Part shown: piece by piece, positions 1 to 6,364 of the stretch
Numbering within the stretch: the first letter of the stretch is position 1
Layout of the letters: each line of letters opens with the position of its first letter
DNA from: CAYJEQ01 sp964369235
GTDB lineage: Bacteria; Bacillota; Clostridia; Oscillospirales; Ruminococcaceae
DNA length: 25,322 nucleotides
Assembly: GCA_964369235.1 (NCBI GenBank)
Contig: CAYJEQ010000036.1
Span: 1-25,322 of the forward strand
Reading direction: 5' to 3'
Notes under the pieces: generated by a model
Databases searched by the model: none
The model's input: only the letters and a program-made list of their open reading frames with translations
Told to the model about the DNA's origin: nothing
Position numbers and translations under genes: made by a program

Positions 1-1
1 C

Positions 2-661
2 AATGAAGAACTCAGTAAACGAATGTTAATCACTAATCTATCCCATGATATTCGCACCCCTCTTACCTCAATTAGTGGCTATATTGACCTAATACTTTCT
101 AATACTAGTGAGGGCGAGGATATTAATACATATGCAAATACTGCTAAGAAAAACAGTTTACGACTAGAAAGGCTTATGGATGATCTATTTTTATACAGTA
201 AACTTATTAGTGGAGATATTAAAACAACCTTAACAGAATACAGCATAAGTAAACTGCTACTGCAAACAATAGAGCTAAGAGATCAGGATATAATTGTAGA
301 TAGTCTTTCTACTGGAACTATCATCGTTGCTGATTTAAATAACTTTCAGCGAGTTATCTCTAATCTATTGGACAATGCAGAAAAGTATAAAACCCATGAT
401 ACAGATATTATTATAAAAAACTACATTGAGGGCAATTTTACCTATGTAGAAATACAAAATCTAACCGATGATGATCTTACAGATAAAATCAGTTTACTAG
501 CTAATCGCCTATATAAAGCTGATGAAAACAGAAAGGATAGCTCCTCAGGCCTTGGCTTATCCATAGTGGTAGAACTGCTAAAAACCTTTGACAGCACCTT
601 AGAGCTACTATTTAGTAATGAAGTTTTCACTGCAAAAATCAAAATACCTATTAAAAGATAA
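2..661 (+). CDS. Sensor histidine kinase, C-terminal part (5' end cut by window edge)
   Basis: The reading frame is open to the left edge of the window, so the sensor and membrane part is missing. What remains is the kinase core. The H-box reads SHDIRTP, with the phosphoacceptor His at 44-46. An N-box (NLLDNAEKY) follows about 110 residues later, and a G2-box (SGLGLSIV) precedes a short C-terminal end. The G1 box is degenerate: the usual DxGxG is replaced by QNLTDDDL, as in some VanS-like Firmicute kinases. By family it should autophosphorylate at the membrane and pass phosphate to a response regulator, presumably encoded upstream of the window. A terminator follows it, and a membrane protein and a lipoprotein gene come next on the same strand. 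The kinase call is firm; the signal is unknown. Confidence 0.9.
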   Translation, partial: NEELSKRMLITNLSHDIRTPLTSISGYIDLILSNTSEGEDINTYANTAKKNSLRLERLMDDLFLYSKLISGDIKTTLTEYSISKLLLQTIELRDQDIIVDSLSTGTIIVADLNNFQRVISNLLDNAEKYKTHDTDIIIKNYIEGNFTYVEIQNLTDDDLTDKISLLANRLYKADENRKDSSSGLGLSIVVELLKTFDSTLELLFSNEVFTAKIKIPIKR

Positions 662-699
662 TATCTTTCAAAAGATAAAATCTTTTTTAAATCTTTCGA

Positions 700-741
700 A
701 ATCCTTTTTGCTTTCTTATGTAAATGCTAAAAGGATTTTTT
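700..741 (+). terminator. Intrinsic terminator after the histidine kinase
   Basis: A 12-bp stem with one mismatch (AATCCTTTTTGC at 700-711, GCTAAAAGGATT at 726-737) and a 14-nt loop runs into a T tract. A smaller 7-bp hairpin (TATCTTT/AAAGATA, about 662-677) lies just after the kinase stop. Confidence 0.75.
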
Positions 742-800
742 GTTATTGCTGATATAATTAAGCTATAGTAAAAAACACCAACATAAAAAGGAGATTTAAA

Positions 801-1124
801 ATGGAAAACAAAAATTTAAACCAAGTAGGTCAAGTAAGAAACAATAATATACCTTCAATAGTGATATTAGCTGTATTATCTCTGCCACTGGCAATCCCTC
901 TGTTCTTTGCTTTAGTAAGTGTAATATTTGCAGGTGGCGTAACCCTAATCACACTACTGGGAACAGGATTTATGCTACTGATAAAATCCTTTGGGTTTCT
1001 AGCTTCTTTGGAATTCATATTTTTTACTAAAGCATTTCTAGGTGGATTATCCCTTATAGCGATCTGCACTTTACCTATAGTTATAATCTTATTAGTAGTA
1101 AAGTTAGCTTTAAAAAACCGATAA
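801..1124 (+). CDS. Small integral membrane protein, three predicted helices
   Basis: This is a 107-residue protein. After a polar N-terminus of about 17 residues (NQ-rich) there are hydrophobic segments at roughly 18-45, 47-70 and 78-104, ending in a basic tail (LKNR). The start is supported by an AAAGGAGA ribosome binding site 7-8 bases upstream. Its composition and its position before a DUF4097 gene resemble the membrane half of DUF1700 (HAAS-domain) proteins, which often precede DUF4097 genes in Firmicutes, but the N-terminal HAAS domain is absent here. That comparison is inference from hydrophobicity and neighbours, not from a recognised motif. A likely role is as membrane partner of the lipoprotein encoded just downstream. 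A TATAAT box lies at 753-758 but has no convincing -35 partner. Confidence 0.7.
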   Translation: MENKNLNQVGQVRNNNIPSIVILAVLSLPLAIPLFFALVSVIFAGGVTLITLLGTGFMLLIKSFGFLASLEFIFFTKAFLGGLSLIAICTLPIVIILLVVKLALKNR

Positions 1125-1181
1125 TCGGAGGAATTTAGTTTGAACAAGATTTCAAACAGCAAGAAAGGAAGAAGATTTATT

Positions 1182-1952
1182 ATGAATAAAACATTTATTA
1201 TTACAGCTCTTTTGGCTTTATCATCCCTAGCACTTACTGGTTGCACCCTAAGTAAACTAACTAACCCTAGCCCTATTACCACCCTATCAGTGGCTACAAC
1301 AGCCTCTGACACTACCGAAACCCTCCTAACTCCATTTACTTCTATTGACATTGATGCCCTATCCCCCAATGTCAAAATTATCACTGGTGAGGATTATGCT
1401 ATAGAATATAAATTGCACAATAGAGAGCATATTGATATTTTACAGGTAGAAGATGGTGTTCTAGTTTTTGACACAGGTTATGATTTTGAGTTCGATGTAG
1501 ATTATGGTAACTTTTTTATTGAAATCACTGTGCCTGAGGATATTACTTTTGATAATATAGATGTTAAAACTATAGCTGGCAATATCTATACCGATGTAGA
1601 ACATATAGAGAATACTTCATTAGTTGCCACCTCTGGAAAAATCACTGTAGAGAACTCCCATATTACTAATATTTACGCCAAAAGCACCAGTGAAGATATT
1701 AATATCAGTGGTGTATTACAGAATGTGGATATTTCCTCAGTAGCTGGTGATTGTCAGGTGACTTCTGATAAACTATCAGGTGATGTACAGACTGTTTCTG
1801 GTGATATATCTGTAAACACTACCGAAACTTTAATATCAGCAAGTAGCTTTGGTGAAATTAAATATTTTGGTGAAAACAAAGGATATCGCTATGAAAGCAG
1901 TAACCCCAATCTTAATCTTGTAAGTGTAAGTGGGAAGATTATAGTAAAATAA
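1182..1952 (+). CDS. DUF4097-type beta-repeat lipoprotein
   Basis: The protein has a lipoprotein signal (hydrophobic run then LALTGC, modified Cys about 21), a Ser/Thr-rich linker, and a repetitive beta-strand domain. The domain has recurring motifs such as VKTIAGNI, VATSGKI, VSSVAGD-like and VSGDISV, typical of the DUF4097 fold (putative adhesin or envelope-sensor). It would be anchored outside the membrane. An upstream TTG at 1140 also has a good ribosome binding site (GGAGG) and would add 14 residues. The ATG at 1182 is preferred because GAAAGGA lies 12 bases before it, matching several other genes here, and because it gives a normal lipoprotein signal. DUF4097 proteins usually carry membrane helices, so a lipid anchor is a variation. 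It is probably co-transcribed with the small membrane protein that ends at 1124. Confidence 0.8.
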   Translation: MNKTFIITALLALSSLALTGCTLSKLTNPSPITTLSVATTASDTTETLLTPFTSIDIDALSPNVKIITGEDYAIEYKLHNREHIDILQVEDGVLVFDTGYDFEFDVDYGNFFIEITVPEDITFDNIDVKTIAGNIYTDVEHIENTSLVATSGKITVENSHITNIYAKSTSEDINISGVLQNVDISSVAGDCQVTSDKLSGDVQTVSGDISVNTTETLISASSFGEIKYFGENKGYRYESSNPNLNLVSVSGKIIVK

Positions 1953-1986
1953 TAATTTCTAGAAAATAAAGGTTTATCTCAAATGT

Positions 1987-2025
1987 TGTGGTACTATCTA
2001 GCTGTTTATCATAGAGAGTACCACA
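1987..2025. repeat. 14-bp inverted repeat (hairpin) between convergent genes
   Basis: Arms TGTGGTACTATCTA (1987-2000) and TAGAGAGTACCACA (2012-2025) pair with a single mismatch around an 11-nt loop. No T tract follows on either strand, so it is not a classic terminator. It may stabilise the 3' end of the lipoprotein mRNA or be a small repeat. Confidence 0.6.
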
Positions 2026-2057
2026 GAGAATTTTACCCTAACTACCGACAAATAGGC

Positions 2058-2097
2058 AAAAAAGTAGCACCTTTTAAAAAGGCGCTACTTTTCTTTT
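2058..2097. terminator. Bidirectional intrinsic terminator
   Basis: A GC-rich stem (AAAAGTAGC at 2060-2068 pairing with GCTACTTTT at 2084-2092, extended by CCTTT/AAAGG) is flanked by A and T runs on both sides. It can therefore end the plus-strand lipoprotein transcript and the minus-strand efp/CD1247 transcript. Confidence 0.85.
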
Positions 2098-2139
2098 ATG
2101 GGCTTAGTGGCAACCACCACTAATATTTAACTTATTAAG

Positions 2140-2580
2140 TTAATGGGAAGATGACTCTTCGCCTGTACACTCTTCACACTCACAGTCAAAATCAAACTCA
2201 AGATGCTCGTTGCAACCTGGGCAGTGAATTTCACCTTCGTCAAGCATGTCTTCATCTAAGCATACAATGTCACCGCATGTAGGGCATTTAACTTCGTAAT
2301 ATTCATCATCATCAAAGTCAAAATCATCATCTCCTAGATCGAAATCATCGTCGTCGAACTCATCATAAAAGTCCTCTTCTAAAGATTCTAGATCCTCGTC
2401 GATTAGGTCGATTTGCTCACAAACCTCTGCTAGTCCATCTTCAACATCTGCAATTGTGAACGCCATGTCCTCTAAAGTGTCGATAATTGCGCTTAGCAGT
2501 TGACCATCGTTGGTTGTAGTATCAAGCTTTAGACCTGCTGCCATACCTCTTAGGTAAGCTACCTTTTCTGTAATAGTCAT
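2140..2580 (-). CDS. CD1247-family protein: helical N-domain, acidic linker, zinc ribbon
   Basis: A 146-residue protein of unknown function. Residues 1-65 match the CD1247 N-terminal type (MTITEKVAYLRGMAAGLKLD...), a predicted helical domain. Residues 66-96 are an extreme acidic tract made almost only of D, E, F and Y. Residues 97-125 form a zinc-ribbon-like module with CPxC (C99, C102) and CPGC (C120, C123). A Cys/Glu-rich tail with three more cysteines (C133, C135, C138) follows. A strong ribosome binding site (AAAGGAGGAG) supports the start. It lies directly downstream of efp on the same strand, a linkage known in Clostridia, so a role near translation or transcription is possible but unproven. 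Confidence 0.85.
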   Translation of the reverse strand: MTITEKVAYLRGMAAGLKLDTTTNDGQLLSAIIDTLEDMAFTIADVEDGLAEVCEQIDLIDEDLESLEEDFYDEFDDDDFDLGDDDFDFDDDEYYEVKCPTCGDIVCLDEDMLDEGEIHCPGCNEHLEFDFDCECEECTGEESSSH

Positions 2581-2625
2581 AGTGAACTCCTCCTTTGCAG
2601 TAACAAATTCTTAAATTTATGCTAA

Positions 2626-2641
2626 AAGAGCGACTGCTCCT
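2626..2641 (-). terminator. Weak hairpin between efp and the CD1247 gene
   Basis: On the minus strand a 6-bp stem (AGGAGC/GCTCTT, one G-U pair, loop AGTC) overlaps the efp stop codon and is followed by a short T run. It could cause partial termination or processing between the two genes, but it is weak. Confidence 0.25.
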
Positions 2642-3198
2642 TAAGCTCTTTCCATGTAGTCCCCAGTACGAGTGTCAACTCTAATTACATCGCCTTCCTC
2701 AATAAATAGAGGAACCTTAACTTCTGCACCTGTTTCCAGTGTAGCAGGCTTAGTTGCGTTGTTAGTTGTATCGCCCTTAAATCCAGGGTCTGTCTGTGTA
2801 ATCTTTAGCTCTACGAAGAATGGAGGCTCTACGCCAAATACACTACCCTTGTAAGAAAGAACCTTAACAGTTGTATTTTCTTTTACAAACTTAAAGTTAT
2901 CGTCTAGTGTAGATGCATTAATTGGAATATTCTCGTATGTTTCCATATCCATAAAGTAGTGTAAATCACCGTCCTGATATAGGTACTCCATGTCTTTTCT
3001 CTCAACGAAAGCTGTTGGGTATTTGTCTGTTGGGTTAAAAGTTCTGTCTGTAACGGAACCAGTGATTACATTTCTAATCTTTGTACGCACAAAAGCTGCG
3101 CCCTTACCTGGTTTTACATGCTGAAACTCGATTATCTGTACTACATTGCCGTCCATTTCAAATGTAACGCCATTTCTAAAATCTCCTGCTGATACCAT
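2641..3198 (-). CDS. efp: Translation elongation factor P
   Basis: EF-P binds ribosomes stalled at consecutive prolines, between the P and E sites, and promotes peptide bond formation. The 185-residue product has the usual family length: an N-terminal KOW-like domain followed by two OB domains, ending in RVDTRTGDYMERA. The loop reads PGKGAAF, with the conserved Lys at position 32, which in Bacillus carries 5-aminopentanol. The open frame extends 15 codons further upstream, but family proteins start at MVSAGDFRNG. A long ribosome binding site (TTAGAAAGGA, complementary to the 16S 3' tail) precedes this ATG by 11 bases. The gene sits between an M24 peptidase and the CD1247 protein gene, the same peptidase-efp order as in Bacillus (yqhT-efp). 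Confidence 0.97.
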   Translation of the reverse strand: MVSAGDFRNGVTFEMDGNVVQIIEFQHVKPGKGAAFVRTKIRNVITGSVTDRTFNPTDKYPTAFVERKDMEYLYQDGDLHYFMDMETYENIPINASTLDDNFKFVKENTTVKVLSYKGSVFGVEPPFFVELKITQTDPGFKGDTTNNATKPATLETGAEVKVPLFIEEGDVIRVDTRTGDYMERA

Positions 3199-3317
3199 AT
3201 TATATACATTCCTTTCTAAATGCCCTGTAGAACTTGCTACCAAAAGTATCTAACTAATCTCCTATAGTTATCCTCTACAAAGCTTGCTATTTAAAGACAG
3301 TCATTGTCTGTTAAAAC

Positions 3318-3352
3318 ATTATAATTTTATACTATTTTCACTGAAAATTCAA
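3318..3352 (-). promoter_or_regulatory. Candidate efp promoter
   Basis: Minus-strand TTGAAT (3347-3352), a 17-bp spacer and TAAAAT (3324-3329), with TATAAT immediately downstream (3318-3323). A small palindrome (TTTTCA-C-TGAAAA, 3335-3347) lies in the spacer. It suggests that efp and the CD1247 gene can be transcribed separately from the peptidase. Confidence 0.45.
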
Positions 3353-3405
3353 GTCTTTTTTGCTAATTTAATTAAAAAATGAGAAACTTATCCTAAAGTA
3401 ACAGA

Positions 3406-4482
3406 TTATTTTATAACTATTAGCTTCTTTTCACATGCTGTTAGATTTTCATAACCATCATTTGTAATATAAACTAAATCTTCAATTCTTACACCAAATT
3501 TACCTGGCAGATATATCCCTGGCTCTACAGACATTACAAGGCCTGGCTCACATAACACATCCTCAGCTACAGCAGCAGAAAATCTTGGCTGTTCGTGTAC
3601 TTCTAATCCTAGTCCATGACCTAGCCCATGTCCAAATCTGCCTTCAAAACCTGCACCGTAGATAATATCTCTTGCAACCTTATCAATCACTCTACAAGGT
3701 ACGCCAACTTTTATTGCTGCTTCAGACTCTAGCTGTGCTTTTAACACTGTATTGTACACTAGCTCCATTTCCTCGGTAGTATGGCCTATGGCTACAGTTC
3801 TTGTCATATCAGAACAGTAACCATTGTAGGTGCTACCAAAGTCCATTGTAAGAAAATCACCAGCTGCTACAGCCTTAGATGTTGGCTTACCATGAGGTAG
3901 TGAGCTATTCTCACCAGATACTACAATACTATCAAAAGATGCACCTTCACTGCCTGCAAGCCTTGAGTAATACTCGATACATGCTGCAATTTCTAGCTCT
4001 GTTTTGCCTATTTTAATAAAGTTTAGCACCTCATCAAAACCTTTTTCTGCAAAGCTCTGTGCCTTTAATATACAGTCTACTTCTTCTCTTGTTTTATATT
4101 TGCGCATTTCTGTAATTAGCTTTTCCACGGTATCGTCCATTGGGATTTCCACACCTGGGAAGGTTTCCTTTAGAGTTAAATACTCAGAAACAGGAGTTCT
4201 GTCATTTTCAATACCTAATACCTTAATATTGTGCTTTGTAGCTATTTCTCCTAGCTGGGCTTTAAGTTTATCCTGTAGCATTACCTCTGCGCCCGTAATA
4301 GTTTTTTTAGCTAGCTCAATATATCTAAAATCAATAATAAAATAACATTTTTCCCTTGTAGCTAGCAGTGTACCTGCTGAGGAACTCATCCCTGTGAAAT
4401 ATTTGCGGTTAACATCAGATGTAATAAGTATACCATCCATGCCTGCTGGAATTGCTTGTACTAATTTGTTAAGATTATTCAT
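3406..4482 (-). CDS. M24-family Xaa-Pro aminopeptidase
   Basis: This 358-residue cytoplasmic metallopeptidase removes the N-terminal residue from X-Pro peptides. Residues 1-125 form the creatinase-like N-domain. Residues 130-358 form the pita-bread catalytic domain with all five metal ligands visible: D214 (MDFGS), D225 (CSDMTRT), H289 (GHGLG), E320 (VEPGIY) and E334 (RIEDLV). The HGLGLEVHE motif is typical of the family. An AAGGAG ribosome binding site lies at good spacing before the ATG. It is followed by efp, as in Bacillus yqhT-efp. The pairing makes sense as both gene products deal with proline-containing sequences, though a functional link is inference. The methionine aminopeptidase subgroup is less likely because of the N-domain. 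Confidence 0.93.
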   Translation of the reverse strand: MNNLNKLVQAIPAGMDGILITSDVNRKYFTGMSSSAGTLLATREKCYFIIDFRYIELAKKTITGAEVMLQDKLKAQLGEIATKHNIKVLGIENDRTPVSEYLTLKETFPGVEIPMDDTVEKLITEMRKYKTREEVDCILKAQSFAEKGFDEVLNFIKIGKTELEIAACIEYYSRLAGSEGASFDSIVVSGENSSLPHGKPTSKAVAAGDFLTMDFGSTYNGYCSDMTRTVAIGHTTEEMELVYNTVLKAQLESEAAIKVGVPCRVIDKVARDIIYGAGFEGRFGHGLGHGLGLEVHEQPRFSAAVAEDVLCEPGLVMSVEPGIYLPGKFGVRIEDLVYITNDGYENLTACEKKLIVIK

Positions 4483-4552
4483 AATTTTTCTCCTTATTTA
4501 TATTTTTTTATATCTTGGCTTTGAAAGTTTAATGTTTTCCACTTGATTTTGT

Positions 4553-5410
4553 TTATATTTTAAGGGCCTTATTGTATAGCTCCATCATTGTTCTAGCATC
4601 TTCTGCCTGTGTGCCATCGGATTCACAGATAAATGTTGGGGTTAAGCCTAGCTTTGCTGTTAGCTCTGCTATTGGATCAAAATTAGGGCCGTAAACAGTA
4701 TCCTCAAAGGTAAGATGTTTCTTCTCTCCACCCTTTGTTGTATATTCAATCTTAGAGAAGTGAGAGTGGAATATTTTAAGTCTGTCCATTCCCAGTTTAT
4801 CATGGATTTTATCAAAAACCAGCTTGTAGTCGGAAAACTCCTTAAGCCCACCAAAAGTTCTAGCATTAAGATGTCCAAAATCAATACAGGGCAGTATTCT
4901 ATCATCTACACTGCATATTTCTAGCACCTCGTCGGTATCCCCTAGCTGATTTACCTTACCCATTGTTTCGATACACATGTGGATATGGGAAAATCCTTCT
5001 TTATCCAGCGCTACTACAGCTTTTGCAATGGTGTCTTTGGCTAAATCTGTTGCCTGTTCCCTTGTCATCTTAGTACAGGAACCACAGTGGATTACTATGC
5101 GATTTCCTCCCATAGCGTCTACTGCTCTTGCAGACTGTAGAATATAATTTATGCTGTTTAGTCTTTTTTCTTCCTCGGTGCTGGAAAGAGATATATAGTA
5201 TGGTGCATGTACAGACATGGATATGCCTTTAAGCTTTGCAAATACACCTAGTTCTCTAGCTGAGTCCTCGGATATTCTAACCCCTCTACCACACTGATAT
5301 TCAAAGGCATTTAACCCAAAGTTAGTAAGGTATTCTGGAATGCCCTTAGCATTTTTATATCCCATTGTTTTAAAGCTGTCTGAGTTTCCAGCTGGTCCAA
5401 ATCTTATCAT
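4553..5410 (-). CDS. Endonuclease IV-like TIM-barrel protein (AP endonuclease family 2)
   Basis: A 285-residue protein of the Nfo / sugar-phosphate isomerase TIM-barrel superfamily. Residues matching the trinuclear zinc ligands of E. coli Nfo can be seen: H68 (VHAPYY), H108 (VIHCG), E148 (IETMG), D177 and H180 (DFGHLN), H217 (FHSHFS), H232 and E263 (ICESDG). Its length is near that of Nfo. It may therefore cut abasic sites during base excision repair, but the region around the Nfo DxH pair is altered (EKKHLTFED), so an isomerase-like or other activity cannot be excluded. The ATG directly abuts the stop codon of yqeG (TAG-ATG, no gap), so translation is probably coupled. No separate promoter was seen. 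Confidence 0.85.
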   Translation of the reverse strand: MIRFGPAGNSDSFKTMGYKNAKGIPEYLTNFGLNAFEYQCGRGVRISEDSARELGVFAKLKGISMSVHAPYYISLSSTEEEKRLNSINYILQSARAVDAMGGNRIVIHCGSCTKMTREQATDLAKDTIAKAVVALDKEGFSHIHMCIETMGKVNQLGDTDEVLEICSVDDRILPCIDFGHLNARTFGGLKEFSDYKLVFDKIHDKLGMDRLKIFHSHFSKIEYTTKGGEKKHLTFEDTVYGPNFDPIAELTAKLGLTPTFICESDGTQAEDARTMMELYNKALKI

Positions 5411-5887
5411 CTAGTCTAGTATCTTCCTTTCAAGAAAACGCTTAAATTTAAAGAATACTGTGTGTTCAGCCTCTATTAAATCCACCAAAATTGTCATACA
5501 TCCCCAGCGATTACCACCCATTATATCGGTGAAAAGCTGATCTCCAATCATGGCTATATCATCTTTTTCTAATTTTAGCATATTGGCTGCTCTCTGTATC
5601 CCTGAGGTCAGAGGCTTATTGCCTTTCGCAATATAATCTAGCCCTAACATCTTAGCAAAAGGCTCTACCCTTTGGGCAGTATTATTAGATACTATAATCA
5701 TCTTAATACCACTTTTTCTCATAAGTAGTAACCATTCCATAGCACCTTCTAGTGGCTGTGGATTATCATGGGTAGTTAGGGTGTTATCTACATCTAATAG
5801 TAATCCCTTAATCCCATTACCTAGAAAAAACTCCAGTGGTATATCGGTTATTCTATTAAATCTATATGTAGGTTTTAATACTGACAT
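5411..5887 (-). CDS. yqeG: YqeG-family HAD-type phosphatase
   Basis: A 158-residue HAD IIIA phosphatase. Motif I is DVDNTL (nucleophile D32, acid/base D34). Motif II is VSNN (Ser 67), motif III Lys is in GNKPL (K91), and motif IV is GDQLFTD (D116, D121). Bacterial YqeG is a probable phosphatase linked by neighbourhood to ribosome assembly genes, but its natural substrate is not settled; eukaryotic relatives dephosphorylate phosphatidylglycerophosphate. The open frame runs upstream to a GTG (5926) and an ATG (5917), but neither has a ribosome binding site. The ATG at 5887 has GAAAGGA 11 bases before it and gives the family's usual N-terminus (MSVLKP). It is the first gene of the unit leading to the endonuclease IV-like gene. 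Confidence 0.9.
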   Translation of the reverse strand: MSVLKPTYRFNRITDIPLEFFLGNGIKGLLLDVDNTLTTHDNPQPLEGAMEWLLLMRKSGIKMIIVSNNTAQRVEPFAKMLGLDYIAKGNKPLTSGIQRAANMLKLEKDDIAMIGDQLFTDIMGGNRWGCMTILVDLIEAEHTVFFKFKRFLERKILD

Positions 5888-5954
5888 TGATGTGATTATC
5901 CTTTCTCTTTTTACCATAGTAGCCACTATTGACTATCTATATGAAACTGAAATT

Positions 5955-5984
5955 ATTATAACATTTTAAAGAGTGATAAATCAA
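5955..5984 (-). promoter_or_regulatory. Candidate yqeG promoter
   Basis: Minus-strand TTGATT (5979-5984), an 18-bp spacer and TATAAT (5955-5960). It would give a leader of about 60 nt to the preferred yqeG start. Confidence 0.55.
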
Positions 5985-6061
5985 GGCACTTTAGCTATAT
6001 TTAGTTTTTTATTTACATATGAGAAATTTTATAAAAAAACTATACACAATTATCTTACTTA

Positions 6062-6105
6062 CAAAAAACATACAGGGTATCCCTACTAGAGAAATACCCT
6101 GTATG
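6062..6105 (-). terminator. Intrinsic terminator of copA-copZ
   Basis: A perfect 12-bp stem (CATACAGGGTAT at 6069-6080, ATACCCTGTATG at 6094-6105) with a 13-nt loop. On the minus strand it is followed by TTTTTTGT, so it ends the copper operon. Confidence 0.85.
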
Positions 6106-6128
6106 TATACTTAACTACATATGTATCA

Positions 6129-6326
6129 CTATACTATATCAAAACCTAAATCTTCGATTATCTCTACTATTTCATCCTTTGGTAAACTAGTTTCAAGAGA
6201 GATTGTCTTAGCCTCTAAATCACACTGTAGATTTGTAATCTCACTAATCTTACCCATTACTGTTTCTGTTCTTGCTGTACACTTGCCACAAACCATGCCT
6301 TCTACCTTAAATGTCATCTTTTCCAT
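6129..6326 (-). CDS. copZ: CopZ-like copper chaperone (HMA domain)
   Basis: A single heavy-metal-associated domain of 65 residues. The metal site is MVCGKC (C13 and C16), in the first loop of the ferredoxin-like fold, and the C-terminus has the family's typical IIEDLGFDI. It should carry Cu(I) in the cytoplasm and hand it to the CopA ATPase. An ATG 12 bases upstream (6338) touches the ribosome binding site (AAAGGA directly adjacent) and is unlikely to be used; the chosen ATG has that site at 12-base spacing. The gene follows copA by 38 bases and is followed by the operon terminator. No copper-responsive regulator gene (CsoR or CopY type) is present nearby. Confidence 0.88.
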   Translation of the reverse strand: MEKMTFKVEGMVCGKCTARTETVMGKISEITNLQCDLEAKTISLETSLPKDEIVEIIEDLGFDIV

Positions 6327-6364
6327 AATAATACTCATTCCTTTCTTATTGTTTTGTGTTATAT

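Noticed and set aside
830..1384. 184-codon open frame on the minus strand
   Set aside because: It overlaps the small membrane protein and the lipoprotein genes on the other strand, both of which have ribosome binding sites and sensible protein features.
5411..5926. Longer yqeG start (GTG at 5926 or ATG at 5917)
   Set aside because: Neither has a ribosome binding site, while the ATG at 5887 has one and gives the usual family N-terminus.
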